DNA of 32,631 nucleotides. It comes from Acidobacteria bacterium RIFCSPLOWO2_02_FULL_61_28 (GTDB lineage: Bacteria; Acidobacteriota; Terriglobia; 2-12-FULL-54-10). The position numbers and the translations under genes are program-made. The stretch lies in contig MEKR01000023.1 in assembly GCA_001767035.1 (NCBI GenBank), positions 1 to 32,631 on the forward strand, written 5' to 3'. The first letter of the stretch is position 1. Each line of letters starts with the position of its first letter. Below are positions 8,967-17,281 of the stretch, piece after piece. The notes beneath the pieces were generated by a model that was not told the DNA's origin, ran no database searches, and worked only from the letters and a program-made list of their open reading frames with translations.

Positions 8967-9920
8967 ATGGAGAAGCGGCGCATCGGGTCGCTGGAAGTAT
9001 CGGTGGTGGGCCTCGGCTGCAACAACTTTGGCTCCCGCGTGGACGCCGACACCACGGCGAAGGTCGTCGAGGCCGCGCTCGATGCGGGGATCAACTTCTT
9101 CGACACCGCCGACATCTACGGCGGAACCAAGAGCGAAGAATTCCTCGGCCCGCTGCTCAAGCCGCGTCGCAACGAAGTGGTGATTGCCACCAAGTTCGGA
9201 ATGCCGGTGGACGAGCGGCGGCGGGGCGCGAAGCCCGACTACGTGCGGCGGGCGGTCGAAGACAGCCTGCGCCGGCTGCAAACCGATCGCATTGACCTCT
9301 ACCAGCTCCATCAGCCGGATCCCGAAACCCCCATCGAAGACACCCTCGGCGCGCTCGACGATCTCGTACGGGCGGGCAAGGTGCACGAGATCGGCTGCTC
9401 GAACTTTTCCGCCGAGCAAATCCGCGAGGCGGAGGCCGTCGTGCAAAAAGGCGCGGCGCGGTTTGTGAGCGTCCAGAACGAGTACAGCCTCCTGCGCCGC
9501 GACGCGGAGCGCGACGTGCTTCCCGAATGCGAGCGCCGGGGCATCGCGTTTCTTCCGTATTTCCCGCTGGCGAGCGGCCTGCTCTCGGGAAAGTACCGGC
9601 GCGGCCAGGCCCCGCCCGCAGGGAGCCGCCTGGTGGCCTGGGAACGCTTCCGGAAAGTGCTCACGGACCAGAATCTGGACACGGTGGAATCCCTCCTCCA
9701 GTTCGCAACCGCGCGGAGACACACGCTGCTGGAGCTGGCGATCTCGTGGCTGGCAATGCGGCCGGCGGTGGCGTCCGTGATCGCGGGGGCGACCCAGCCC
9801 GGGCAGGTGAAGTCGAACGCCGCCGCGGCCGGCTGGCGGCTCTCCGCCGCCGAACTCGCTGCGCTGGATGCGATCGTGGCGGGGCCGCGCGAAGCTGTCC
9901 CGGGCCGGGCTGCTTCTTGA
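8967..9920 (+). CDS. Aldo/keto reductase
   Basis: The 317-residue protein has the NAD(P)H-dependent aldo/keto reductase TIM-barrel pattern, including the catalytic tetrad D46 and Y51 (FFDTADIYGG), K76 (ATKFG) and H115 (LYQLHQPD). The cofactor-binding region near the C-terminus is recognisable (ASVIAGATQPGQVKSNA). Length is normal for the family, and AAGGAG at 8951-8956 supports the start. It resembles the YghZ/Tas-like group of broad-specificity soluble reductases; the substrate cannot be told from sequence. It stands 54 bp downstream of the YceI gene and may be cotranscribed. Confidence 0.93.
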   Translation: MEKRRIGSLEVSVVGLGCNNFGSRVDADTTAKVVEAALDAGINFFDTADIYGGTKSEEFLGPLLKPRRNEVVIATKFGMPVDERRRGAKPDYVRRAVEDSLRRLQTDRIDLYQLHQPDPETPIEDTLGALDDLVRAGKVHEIGCSNFSAEQIREAEAVVQKGAARFVSVQNEYSLLRRDAERDVLPECERRGIAFLPYFPLASGLLSGKYRRGQAPPAGSRLVAWERFRKVLTDQNLDTVESLLQFATARRHTLLELAISWLAMRPAVASVIAGATQPGQVKSNAAAAGWRLSAAELAALDAIVAGPREAVPGRAAS

Positions 9921-9972
9921 CAGCCCTCCCATGCAAGTCTATCGTGGTGAGACATCCTGACAGAGAGAGGAC

Positions 9973-10242
9973 ATGAAGATGCCGATTTATATGGTGGATC
10001 GCAATTTGCCGGGAATCAGCCAGGAGCAGTTGGCGGGGGCGCAGAAGGCCGCCATTGAAACCAGCCGCCAGTTCACGGCGCAGGGGAAGAACGTCCGCTA
10101 CATTCGCAGCATGTTTCTGCCGGAGGAGGCGCGTTGTATGTGCCTGTTTGAAGCTCCCAACCCGCAACTCGTCAAAGAAGTGAACGACGCCGCCAAGCTT
10201 CCCTATACGCGCGTCGTCGAAGCGAAAGATTTGACGCCGTAG
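9973..10242 (+). CDS. DUF4242 protein (SCO4226-like nickel-binding family)
   Basis: This small protein of 89 residues starts MKMPIYMVDRNLPGISQEQL and continues with VRYIRSMFLPEEARCMCLFEAPN, the pattern of DUF4242, a ferredoxin-like fold that includes the nickel-binding Streptomyces protein SCO4226. A purine-rich Shine-Dalgarno (GAGAGAGG, about 9961-9968) precedes the ATG. The family link is recognised by eye. The nickel role is known for one member only and is inferred here. A gene for nickel-cofactor assembly (LarC) lies two genes downstream. Confidence 0.8.
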   Translation: MKMPIYMVDRNLPGISQEQLAGAQKAAIETSRQFTAQGKNVRYIRSMFLPEEARCMCLFEAPNPQLVKEVNDAAKLPYTRVVEAKDLTP

Positions 10243-10275
10243 CGCGCCGGCCGCCGGTTTCGGGAATTCTTGACG

Positions 10276-11037
10276 ATGAGCCTACCGACGGAAGCAGGCG
10301 ATCTCGAGGCATTTCTTTCCTCCGCAAAATCCATTTGTGTGCTGACCGGGGCGGGCGTCTCCCAGGAGAGCGGGGTGCCCACGTTTCGGGGCGCCGACGG
10401 GCTGTGGCGGAAATTTCGCGCCGAGGATTTGGCCACTCCCGAGGCGTTCGCCCGCGATCCGCTCCTGGTCTGGGAGTGGTACGCCTGGAGGAGGGAACTC
10501 ATCCATCGCGCGCAGCCGAACGCCGCGCATATGGCCCTGGTGGAATTGGAAGACAGGATCGCGGCGCAGCCGGGCGGGCGCTTTACGCTCCTCACGCAGA
10601 ACGTGGACGGGCTGCACGAGCGCGCCGGCTCGCGGAACGTCATCCGGCTGCACGGGAGCATCTGGCGGCTGCGTTGCACGCGCTGCGATACGGAGCGGGA
10701 AGATCGCGCGGTCCCGCTCGATCCGTTCCCGCCGCGGTGCGCTTGCTCCGCGCTGCTGCGGCCCGGGGTCGTCTGGTTCGGCGAACCGTTGCCCGAGCGG
10801 GAGTGGGCGCAAGCGGCCCAGGCTGCGGCGCAGGCCGATCTATTCCTAGTCGTCGGGACCTCAGCCCTGGTCCAACCCGCCGCATCCCTTCCGCTGATTG
10901 CCAAGCAAAACCGGGCGCGACTGGTTGAGATTAACCCGGACCCGACGCCGCTCTCGGACTTGGCCGATTGCGTCGTGCGCGGCAAGGCGGCAGAAACCTT
11001 GGGCAAGTTGCGGAAAGCATCCGAGCCGCGACCGTAA
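10276..11037 (+). CDS. cobB: Sir2-family NAD-dependent protein deacylase, class III type
   Basis: The 253-residue product from the ATG at 10276 (a TTG at 10270 is an alternative) carries all sirtuin landmarks: GAGVSQESGVPTFRG (residues 26-39), TQNVDGLH with Q108, N109 and D111, catalytic H126 in RLHGS, four zinc cysteines (C134, C137, C155, C157) and VVGTSALVQPA for NAD binding. Y69 and R72 in the WYAWRR stretch form the Y-x-x-R pair that in CobB and SIRT5 binds acidic acyl groups, so desuccinylase or demalonylase activity is likely besides deacetylation. The last zinc pair is C-x-C rather than C-x2-C, as also seen in CobB-like proteins. It acts in the cytoplasm. Confidence 0.93.
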   Translation: MSLPTEAGDLEAFLSSAKSICVLTGAGVSQESGVPTFRGADGLWRKFRAEDLATPEAFARDPLLVWEWYAWRRELIHRAQPNAAHMALVELEDRIAAQPGGRFTLLTQNVDGLHERAGSRNVIRLHGSIWRLRCTRCDTEREDRAVPLDPFPPRCACSALLRPGVVWFGEPLPEREWAQAAQAAAQADLFLVVGTSALVQPAASLPLIAKQNRARLVEINPDPTPLSDLADCVVRGKAAETLGKLRKASEPRP

Positions 11038-11073
11038 GGGAGCGGGCACAGTAATTTCGTGGAGATGAATCGT

Positions 11074-11124
11074 ATGGCCCGCTTGCTTACGCGCGCGGCT
11101 CGGATTGAACCGAAACGCCTATGA
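11074..11124 (+). CDS. Possible 16-residue leader peptide coupled to larC
   Basis: An ATG at 11074, with GGAG nine bases upstream (11061-11064), opens a short frame encoding MARLLTRAARIEPKRL. It ends with TGA at 11122-11124, overlapping the larC start as ATGA. LarC has no clear Shine-Dalgarno of its own, so termination-reinitiation coupling is plausible. An in-frame ATG also exists at 11065. The peptide is short and unsupported by homology. Confidence 0.35.
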   Translation: MARLLTRAARIEPKRL

Positions 11125-12338
11125 AGCTCGCGTACCTCGACTGTTTTTCCGGCGTCAGCGGTGACATGCTGCTCGGCGCGCTGGTGGCAAATGGGGTCGC
11201 GCTGGCCGCGCTCGAAGCAGAGGTCTGCAAGATGGGCCTCGATGTCCGGCTGCGCGGCGAGCGCGTCAAGCGCGGAGTGCTGATGGCCGACCGCGTGATC
11301 GTCGAAGCGCCGCCGCAACACCACCACCGCGCGTATCCCGACATCGTGCGGTTGATCGAAGCCGCGCCGCTTTCCGCCCAAGTCCGGCAGCGCGCCCTGG
11401 CTGTGTTCGAGCGGCTTGGCCGAGCGGAGGCTGCGATTCACGGCTGTCCGCTGGAGAAAGTCCATTTTCACGAAGTGGGGGCCGTGGACTCGATTGCCGA
11501 CATTGTCGGTGCTTGCGCCGGAATCGAATTATTAGGCGTGGAATCGCTTCAATGTTCCCCGCTCAATCTCGGCGGCGGGACCGTGCAGTGCGACCACGGC
11601 GTGCTGCCGGTCCCCGCCCCGGCGACAGCGGAGTTGCTCAAAGGCATCCCCGTCTATTCCTCCGGCATACAGGCCGAGTTGGTTACGCCGACCGGCGCGG
11701 CGCTTGTTGCCACACTCGCAACGACTTTCGGTCCTCTTCCGGCGATGGAAATTGAATCGGTCGGTTACGGCGCGGGATCAAACGACCTCGGCGAGTTTCC
11801 GAACGTCCTGCGGCTTTTTGTCGGAGAAGCGCCAATCCGAGCCGTCCCGCCAAGCGGGATAAGCGAGCGGGCCCCGCAGGACGGACTCGAGCCGCTCGTG
11901 ATGGTCGAGGCGAACCTCGACGACATGAATCCGCAGCTCTGCGGGTTTTTCTCGGAGCGGGCATTCGCCGCCGGCGCGCTCGACGTTTTCTTTGCGCCCG
12001 TGCAGATGAAGAAGAACCGCCCGGGGGTTCTGTTGTCGGTGCTCTGCCGCCCCGAGCAGCGGGACGCGATGATGGATTTGTTTTTCCAGGAGACCACGAC
12101 GCTCGGCGTGCGCAGCCATGAAGTGCTCCGCCGGGCGCTCGAACGGGAGTGGGTCCCGGTCTCGACCGCGTATGGCGAAGTGCGGATCAAGGTGTCGCGG
12201 CGCAACGGCCGGATCGTCAACTTCAGCCCGGAGTACGACGACTGCCAGCGCCTCGCCACCGCCTCCGCCGTCCCGCTCAAAACGATTTTGCAGGAAGCCA
12301 CGTTCGCGTTCTGGAAGGAATTCGGTTCCCGGTCGTGA
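11121..12338 (+). CDS. larC: LarC, nickel-pincer cofactor biosynthesis protein
   Basis: The 405-residue product matches LarC (formerly DUF111) over its full length: YLDCFSGVSGDMLLGAL at the N-terminus, a histidine cluster (QHHHRAY), VHFHEVGAVDSIADIVG, LVTPTGAAL, and the C-terminal LarC2 region (EANLDDMNPQLCG and MKKNRPG). LarC inserts nickel into the pyridinium-dithiocarboxylate mononucleotide made by LarB and LarE, giving the cofactor of LarA-family racemases/epimerases. In some lactobacilli LarC needs a programmed frameshift between two parts; here it is one continuous frame. larB, larE and larA are not in the window, so the enzyme served is unknown. Confidence 0.93.
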   Translation: MKLAYLDCFSGVSGDMLLGALVANGVALAALEAEVCKMGLDVRLRGERVKRGVLMADRVIVEAPPQHHHRAYPDIVRLIEAAPLSAQVRQRALAVFERLGRAEAAIHGCPLEKVHFHEVGAVDSIADIVGACAGIELLGVESLQCSPLNLGGGTVQCDHGVLPVPAPATAELLKGIPVYSSGIQAELVTPTGAALVATLATTFGPLPAMEIESVGYGAGSNDLGEFPNVLRLFVGEAPIRAVPPSGISERAPQDGLEPLVMVEANLDDMNPQLCGFFSERAFAAGALDVFFAPVQMKKNRPGVLLSVLCRPEQRDAMMDLFFQETTTLGVRSHEVLRRALEREWVPVSTAYGEVRIKVSRRNGRIVNFSPEYDDCQRLATASAVPLKTILQEATFAFWKEFGSRS

Positions 12339-12418
12339 AATGCGCCCGATTGAGGTTATGATTCTCTTTACGGGCAAGTGCTTCTGAGAAAAGGTAAGAT
12401 TGGCCGCGCAAAAACATC

Positions 12419-14419
12419 ATGCCGAAATTTTATCTGACAACTCCTCTCTATTACGTCAATGCCGCGCCGCATCTGGGGCACGCTTACAGCACCATCGTGG
12501 CCGACACGATCCGCCGGTACAAAAAGATGCGGGGCTACGATGCCTTCCTGCTGACCGGCACGGACGAGCACGGGCAGAAGGTGGAGCGTTCGGCGAAGGC
12601 CGCCGGGCTTTCGCCGCAGAAGTTTACCGATCAGGTCTCGGCGCTATTTCGAGAGCAGTGGCGGAGCCTGGGGATCGAGTTTGACGCGTTCATCCGGACC
12701 ACCGAGAAGAGCCATGCGATCGCCGTGCGCAGAATCTTTGAAGCGGTCTGGAAGAATGGCTACATCTACAAGGGCAGCTACACCGGCGCGTATTGTGTGT
12801 TCGATGAACTCTATGCCTCCGAGGCCGGCCCCGGCGAGCCGTGCCCGGAGTGCGGGCGGCCGACGGAGACAGTCACGGAAGAGAACTACTTTTTCAAGCT
12901 CTCGGCGTTTCAAGAGACACTCCTCACCTATTATGACGAGCACCCCGAATTCATCCGCCCCGAGACGCGGCGCAATGAGGTGATCGCGTTTGTGCGCAGC
13001 GGGCTGCGCGACCTCTCGATCAGCCGCACCACGCTCAAGTGGGGGATTCCGCTGCCCAAAATCGAGGGCGACGGCAAGACGGGCCCCGACCATGTATTCT
13101 ACGTCTGGTTTGACGCGCTCACGGGCTACCTGAGCGGGATCGGCTACGGCGAGGACAAAGCTCCCGCCGAATCTTTCGAGCGGCTCTGGCCCGCGGACCT
13201 GCACCTGGTCGGCAAAGAGATTCTGCGCTTCCACGCGGTCTATTGGCCGGCGTTTCTTCTGGCGGCGGGGCTGCCGGTCCCGCATCGGATTTTTGCGCAC
13301 GGCTGGCTGCTCTTTGAGCAGGACAAGATGAGCAAGTCGAAGGGGAACATCGTCCAGCCGGGGCCGGTGCGGGAGGTGCTGGGGACCGATGCGCTGCGGT
13401 ATTTTCTGCTGCGCGAAATCCCCTTCGGGCAGGACGGCAACTTTTCCTTCGACGCCCTCGTCGGCCGCTACAACAGCGACCTGGCCAACGACCTCGGCAA
13501 CCTGGCGAGCCGCGTGCTGACCATGATCGCGCGGTACTTCAACCAGGAGATTCCGTATCCCTCGGCGCAGGCGCAGCACACGGGACAGGACCGGAAAATT
13601 CTGGAGACCGCCGAGCGGGTCGCCGCGCGCTACGAAGCCTGTTTTGACCGGTTCGAGTTTTCCGCCGGACTGGAAGCCGTCTGGGAGTTGATCGGGGCGG
13701 TCAACAAGTATCTGGTCGAGACCGAGCCGTGGGCGCTGGCTGAACACGGGACGCAGGAGGACCGCTCGCGGCTGGCTACCATTCTCTATACCTCTGCAGA
13801 GGCGCTGCGCATTGCGACCGTGTTGCTTGCGCCAGTCATGCCCGACGCAACGGGAAAAATCTGGCGGCAACTGGGGATGAGTTCGGACCTCTTCGCTCTT
13901 TCTTTCGAGGACCTGAAAAATTCTTCGCTTCCGACGGGAGAGAAGATCGGGAAAGTCGAGCCGGTGTTTCCGCGCCTCCAGAAAGAGGAGACCCTGCGCA
14001 CGCTCCTGCGGTTGCAGGAACAGGCTTCCGCGAAAGGGCTTCCCGCCAAGGCGGCGGCGCCGGCGGCTTCGGGCCAGCCGGCCGCAGCGGAGAGAATTTC
14101 GATTGAAGATTTCTCGAAGGTGGACATGCGCGTGGGAGAGGTGCGAGCGGCCGAGCACGTCAAAGGCGCCTCCAAGTTGCTGCGGCTGGAAGTGGACATC
14201 GGGACCGAAGTGCGCCAGATCGTCGCCGGGATCGCCGACGCCTATTCCCCCGAAGCGCTGGTCGGCAAGAAAGTGGTCATCGTGGCCAACCTGGAGCCAC
14301 GAAAACTTCGGGGCATTGAGTCGAACGGTATGATCGTGGCCGCCTCGGTCGGCAAGGAAGACCGTCCGGTGCTCGTGACCTTTGTCGAAGACGTCCCGAA
14401 CGGAGCACGGCTGCGATAA
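12419..14419 (+). CDS. metG: Methionyl-tRNA synthetase with C-terminal tRNA-binding domain
   Basis: The product is 666 residues long. The class I catalytic core has the HIGH-type motif HLGH (18-21) and KMSKS (303-307), with a zinc-knuckle insertion. Its second cysteine pair is clear (CPEC, C142 and C145), while the first reads CVFD, lacking the second cysteine seen in the two-pair knuckle. The anticodon-binding helical domain follows (about 370-540), then an EMAP/Arc1p-like OB-fold from about 559 to the end (DFSKVDMRVGEV, VANLEPRKLRG, SNGMIVAAS), which drives dimerisation and tRNA binding. It charges tRNA(Met) in the cytoplasm. No strong Shine-Dalgarno is seen. The stop overlaps the start of the TatD gene by one base. 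Confidence 0.97.
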   Translation: MPKFYLTTPLYYVNAAPHLGHAYSTIVADTIRRYKKMRGYDAFLLTGTDEHGQKVERSAKAAGLSPQKFTDQVSALFREQWRSLGIEFDAFIRTTEKSHAIAVRRIFEAVWKNGYIYKGSYTGAYCVFDELYASEAGPGEPCPECGRPTETVTEENYFFKLSAFQETLLTYYDEHPEFIRPETRRNEVIAFVRSGLRDLSISRTTLKWGIPLPKIEGDGKTGPDHVFYVWFDALTGYLSGIGYGEDKAPAESFERLWPADLHLVGKEILRFHAVYWPAFLLAAGLPVPHRIFAHGWLLFEQDKMSKSKGNIVQPGPVREVLGTDALRYFLLREIPFGQDGNFSFDALVGRYNSDLANDLGNLASRVLTMIARYFNQEIPYPSAQAQHTGQDRKILETAERVAARYEACFDRFEFSAGLEAVWELIGAVNKYLVETEPWALAEHGTQEDRSRLATILYTSAEALRIATVLLAPVMPDATGKIWRQLGMSSDLFALSFEDLKNSSLPTGEKIGKVEPVFPRLQKEETLRTLLRLQEQASAKGLPAKAAAPAASGQPAAAERISIEDFSKVDMRVGEVRAAEHVKGASKLLRLEVDIGTEVRQIVAGIADAYSPEALVGKKVVIVANLEPRKLRGIESNGMIVAASVGKEDRPVLVTFVEDVPNGARLR

Positions 14420-15264
14420 TGATTTCCGAGAGAACCGAGGGAGCCGAACAGGTTGTGCTTGCCGATTCCCACACGCACCTGGAGTTTCCCCAGTTTGACC
14501 CGGATCGGGAACAGGTCTTCGAGCGGGCTTGGGCGAGCGGGGTTCGATACCTCGTGGCTATCGGCAGCGGCTCGGGGCCGGATCGCTTGCGGGCAGGAAT
14601 GGAGATGGCTGAGGGAAAGGACTGGGTCTTCCCGACCATCGGCATCCATCCGCACGAGGCGCGGCTGGCTACCGAAGAGCATTTCGTGGAACTCGCACAG
14701 TTGGTGGCGAATCCGCGAGTGGTGGCTGTCGGGGAGATCGGCCTCGATTATCACTACGATCATTCTCCGAGAGATGTACAACAGAAGGTTTTTTGCCGGC
14801 AGTTGGAGTTGGCCGAGGCGTACCGGCTGCCCGTCGTGATTCACTGCCGCGAGGCCTGGCCGGATTGCCTGCGGATTCTGGAAGCGCAGTGGAAGCGCAC
14901 GAGCCTCGGCGGGATTTTCCATTGCTTCAGCGGATCGTTCGAGGATGCTCAGCGGGGACTGGATGCGGGGTTCTATATTTCGTTTGCGGGAAATCTGACG
15001 TTTCCCAAGGCGACGGATTTGCGGGGGGTGGCGGCGCGGGTCCCGCGAGATCGCGTGCTGATCGAAACCGATTGCCCGTTTCTGGCTCCGCAGCCGCAGC
15101 GCGGGAAACGCAATGAACCGGCGTTTGTTCGATCTGTAGCAGAGCAACTGGGAACGATTCACGGAGGTTCGGTCTCGGCGGCAGCCGCCGCGACCACTCG
15201 CAATTTCCTGGCATTCCTGGGGGAAAGGCAGCGGAGCAGCTCCCCACCGCCAGCAAGCCCCTAA
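14419..15264 (+). CDS. TatD-family metal-dependent hydrolase (DNase)
   Basis: The 281-residue amidohydrolase-fold protein has the TatD metal ligands: H18 and H20 (DSHTHLEF), E106 (GEIGLDYHYD), H142 (VIHCREA), H168 (FHCFSG) and D218 in the signature ETDCPFLAP. TatD enzymes are metal-dependent 3'-5' exonucleases or endonucleases involved in DNA repair and degradation. Its ATG overlaps the metG stop (TAATG), so translation is probably coupled, and metG-tatD is a widely conserved gene order. The last 30 residues are low-complexity and weakly conserved. Confidence 0.94.
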   Translation: MISERTEGAEQVVLADSHTHLEFPQFDPDREQVFERAWASGVRYLVAIGSGSGPDRLRAGMEMAEGKDWVFPTIGIHPHEARLATEEHFVELAQLVANPRVVAVGEIGLDYHYDHSPRDVQQKVFCRQLELAEAYRLPVVIHCREAWPDCLRILEAQWKRTSLGGIFHCFSGSFEDAQRGLDAGFYISFAGNLTFPKATDLRGVAARVPRDRVLIETDCPFLAPQPQRGKRNEPAFVRSVAEQLGTIHGGSVSAAAAATTRNFLAFLGERQRSSSPPPASP

Positions 15265-15272
15265 AACAAGGC

Positions 15273-15301
15273 TTGTGCTTTTTCGCGGGAGCGGCTACAT
15301 T
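15273..15301 (+). promoter_or_regulatory. Promoter candidate for the polyprenyl diphosphate synthase gene
   Basis: TTGTGC (15273-15278) and TACATT (15296-15301) are separated by 17 bp, placing a start about 25 nt before the ATG at 15334. Both boxes deviate from consensus. Confidence 0.35.
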
Positions 15302-15333
15302 AAATTTTCCGCCCACCCTGGCGAGTTATCGGC

Positions 15334-16335
15334 ATGAAGAGCGCGCATCCCACCCCCGTCCTAGCCTGGCAAGAGGTCCTGGAGTCTATTCGCCCGGAGT
15401 TGGAGTTGGTGGAGCAACGGTTCCGCTCCGAGCTGGTCTCGAGTGTTCCGGCGGTGACTGCGATTGGGGAATATCTGCAAATCAGCGGCGGGAAGCGGCT
15501 GCGTCCGGCGCTGCTGTTGCTGGCCGCGAAACTGTTTGGAGCGGCGGGGCCGTCCGCCATCAGCCTGGGGGCGGTGGTTGAGATGATCCACACGGCTACG
15601 CTCGTCCATGACGATGTCATTGACGGAGCCGACCGGCGCCGCGGGCGCCCTTCCACCAACTTGCGCTGGGGGAACCACACCAGCGTCCTGGCCGGGGACT
15701 GGCTCTACATGCAGGCGTTTAAGAATGCCCTCCAGGAGCGCAGCTTTCACGTCCTGGACATTCTGATCGAGTTGACGCAGCAGATGGTCGAGGGGGAGCT
15801 GATCCAGTGGAGGATGATCGGGCGGCTCGACTTGACGGTCGAGGAGCACCTGGACCTGGTTCATCGCAAGACCGCCTGCCTGTTTGGAGCGTGCACGCGG
15901 CTGGGGACCGTGCTGGCCGGGCAAGACCAGCCGACAGAGTTTCTGCTCGCGGAGTACGGCACCAACCTGGGCATGGCGTTCCAGTTGGTGGACGATCTGC
16001 TCGACTTCACGGCGAGTGAGGAGGTGCTCGGGAAGCCCGTGGGCAGCGACCTACGGGAAGGCAAGGTTACGCTTCCGTTGATCTATCTGCTCGATCGCTG
16101 CACGGCGGAGGAGCGCGGCATGGTCGCCCGGGTCATCGAGGAGCGGGCATTTCAGACCGTGCCCTGGAAGGATTTGCTGGACCTGCTTTGGCGCTATGGG
16201 ACTCCCGCCCGCGTCAAGGAGCAAGCCGGCCTCTATGCCCAACAAGCCCGCGACTGCCTGGAAGCAATCCCCGATTCTTCGTACAAACGGGCGCTGGCCG
16301 CCTTGCCGGATTTTGTCGTGAATCGGGAAAACTAG
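15334..16335 (+). CDS. Polyprenyl diphosphate synthase (long-chain trans-isoprenyl type)
   Basis: The 333-residue product has the conserved motifs of trans-prenyl synthases: GGKRLRP (52-58), the first aspartate-rich motif D93-D94-V-I-D97 followed by RRRGRPS, and the second D220-D221-L-L-D224. The residue five before the first motif is alanine (A88), not the bulky aromatic that limits short-chain enzymes, so a product of C40 or longer (octaprenyl or similar) is likely. It would supply the side chain of menaquinone or ubiquinone by condensing isopentenyl diphosphate on an allylic primer in the cytoplasm. The chain length is an inference. Confidence 0.92.
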   Translation: MKSAHPTPVLAWQEVLESIRPELELVEQRFRSELVSSVPAVTAIGEYLQISGGKRLRPALLLLAAKLFGAAGPSAISLGAVVEMIHTATLVHDDVIDGADRRRGRPSTNLRWGNHTSVLAGDWLYMQAFKNALQERSFHVLDILIELTQQMVEGELIQWRMIGRLDLTVEEHLDLVHRKTACLFGACTRLGTVLAGQDQPTEFLLAEYGTNLGMAFQLVDDLLDFTASEEVLGKPVGSDLREGKVTLPLIYLLDRCTAEERGMVARVIEERAFQTVPWKDLLDLLWRYGTPARVKEQAGLYAQQARDCLEAIPDSSYKRALAALPDFVVNREN

Positions 16336-16440
16336 CGCGCCTCCGTCCCCTGGCTGAACGGTTCACAAGACTTCCTCTCTCGGTGAGCAGCAACCGGACT
16401 CCGATCAACACGATGAATCGCCATTCATCCCATTTGGCCT

Positions 16441-16458
16441 GCGGGCTCGTCAGCCCGC
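16441..16458. repeat. Perfect 7-bp stem hairpin in the intergenic region
   Basis: GCGGGCT and AGCCCGC flank a four-base loop CGTC. No T-run follows, so it is not a classical terminator. It may be a REP-like dispersed palindrome or a weak terminator for the prenyl synthase gene. Confidence 0.5.
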
Positions 16459-16496
16459 GCGGCCCGGAATCCGGGAGAACTTGACAAGGCTCAGTC

Positions 16497-17114
16497 ATGC
16501 ATCGCCGGGAGACGGAAATCAAGCTTCGCATCACGGACGTTCCCGCCATGCGGAAGCAACTGCGAACATTCGGTTTTGTTCCGATTCATCGGCGGGCGCT
16601 CGAAGACAACGTTCTCTATGACACTCCGGACCGTAAGCTGCGCCAGGTCCGCTCGCTGATCCGCCTGCGACATTACGCCGCGCGCTGGTTTCTCACCTAC
16701 AAAGACACGCCGGAACCCGATCAGCACTTCAAGTCCCGAGTCGAATTGGAAACGGAAATCCAAGAGCCGCAGGCGATCCGATCCATCTTGGAAGTCCTCG
16801 GGCTCCAACCGGTGTTTCGCTATCAGAAGTATCGGGCACATTATCGGCAGCTCGAGCCTGGGCCAGGCAGACCGGGCGGGGAAGTGGCCCTGGACGAAAC
16901 GCCGGTGGGAAACTTCCTGGAACTGGAGGGCAGCCGCGCCTGGATTGACCGCGTGGCGCGGCAACTCGGCTACTCCCGCAGCGACTATACGACGGCTTCC
17001 TACGGGGCGCTCTATCGGGAGGAATGCCGGAAACAAGGCCTCCCGCCGGGGGACATGCTCTTTGCCGAGCCGCCCGGCCGGAATCGCCGGAAGGTCCGGC
17101 AGGCTCAAAAATGA
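16497..17114 (+). CDS. CYTH-domain protein (class IV adenylate cyclase/thiamine-triphosphatase fold)
   Basis: The 205-residue protein opens with the CYTH signature ExExK (E5, E7, K9 in RRETEIKLRI) and continues with the expected pattern of charged strand residues (LYDTPDRKLRQ, LIRLRHY, FLTYKD, SRVELETEI, VALDETPVGNFLELEG). CYTH enzymes form a tunnel that binds triphosphates with divalent metal and include CyaB-type cyclases, thiamine triphosphatases and inorganic tripolyphosphatases. The activity here cannot be assigned. The C-terminal tail of about 25 residues is basic. AAGG lies eight to nine bases before the start. Confidence 0.88.
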   Translation: MHRRETEIKLRITDVPAMRKQLRTFGFVPIHRRALEDNVLYDTPDRKLRQVRSLIRLRHYAARWFLTYKDTPEPDQHFKSRVELETEIQEPQAIRSILEVLGLQPVFRYQKYRAHYRQLEPGPGRPGGEVALDETPVGNFLELEGSRAWIDRVARQLGYSRSDYTTASYGALYREECRKQGLPPGDMLFAEPPGRNRRKVRQAQK

Positions 17115-17133
17115 TCGTCACGGCGGAAATTTC

Positions 17134-17163
17134 TTGACAATGAGGCGAGAAAGACCGTATTAA
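17134..17163 (+). promoter_or_regulatory. Sigma-70 type promoter of the metal-transport leader
   Basis: TTGACA (17134-17139) and TATTAA (17158-17163) are 18 bp apart. The predicted start near 17170 is upstream of an intrinsic terminator, so transcripts must pass it to reach the gene at 17353. Confidence 0.6.
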
Positions 17164-17169
17164 GGCTGA

Positions 17170-17281
17170 GGGGGCTTTGAATGTAGAGAGCGAGAGCAGT
17201 GAGCAGGTTTTCCTGGCCGCACTGGGGCGGCCGTCTCAAGACTCGCAAGCCTCCCGTGGCGAAAGGCCACGGGATTTTTTT
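17170..17281 (+). ncRNA. Candidate attenuator/riboswitch-like leader RNA
   Basis: The leader lies between a promoter and an intrinsic terminator, 72 nt before the MgtE_N/CBS gene. GGGGGCTT (17170-17177) can pair with AAGCCTCC (17247-17254), eight pairs including one G-U, closing a domain of about 85 nt. Inside are two mutually exclusive hairpins: CAGG-TTTT-CCTG (17204-17215) and GGCCGC-ACTGGG-GCGGCC (17215-17232). The 3' side of the closing helix shares two bases with the terminator stem, and CACTGGG (17220-17226) could pair with CCCGTG (17253-17258) as an antiterminator with one bulge. I could not match it to a known class (not recognisably M-box, yybP-ykoY or NiCo). The structures are paper foldings only. 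Confidence 0.45.
17253..17281 (+). terminator. Intrinsic terminator in the 5' leader
   Basis: A perfect 8-bp stem, CCCGTGGC (17253-17260) with GCCACGGG (17266-17273), encloses the loop GAAAG and is followed by A and seven T residues (17275-17281). It may attenuate the downstream metal genes, or simply end transcription from the CYTH gene. Confidence 0.9.

Noticed and set aside
12644-14158. 504-codon minus-strand frame opposite metG
   Set aside because: Antisense shadow of an unambiguous methionyl-tRNA synthetase gene.
15265-15290. Terminator after the TatD gene
   Set aside because: The ACAAG/CTTGT palindrome has no room for a loop, so the following T-run is not an intrinsic terminator.
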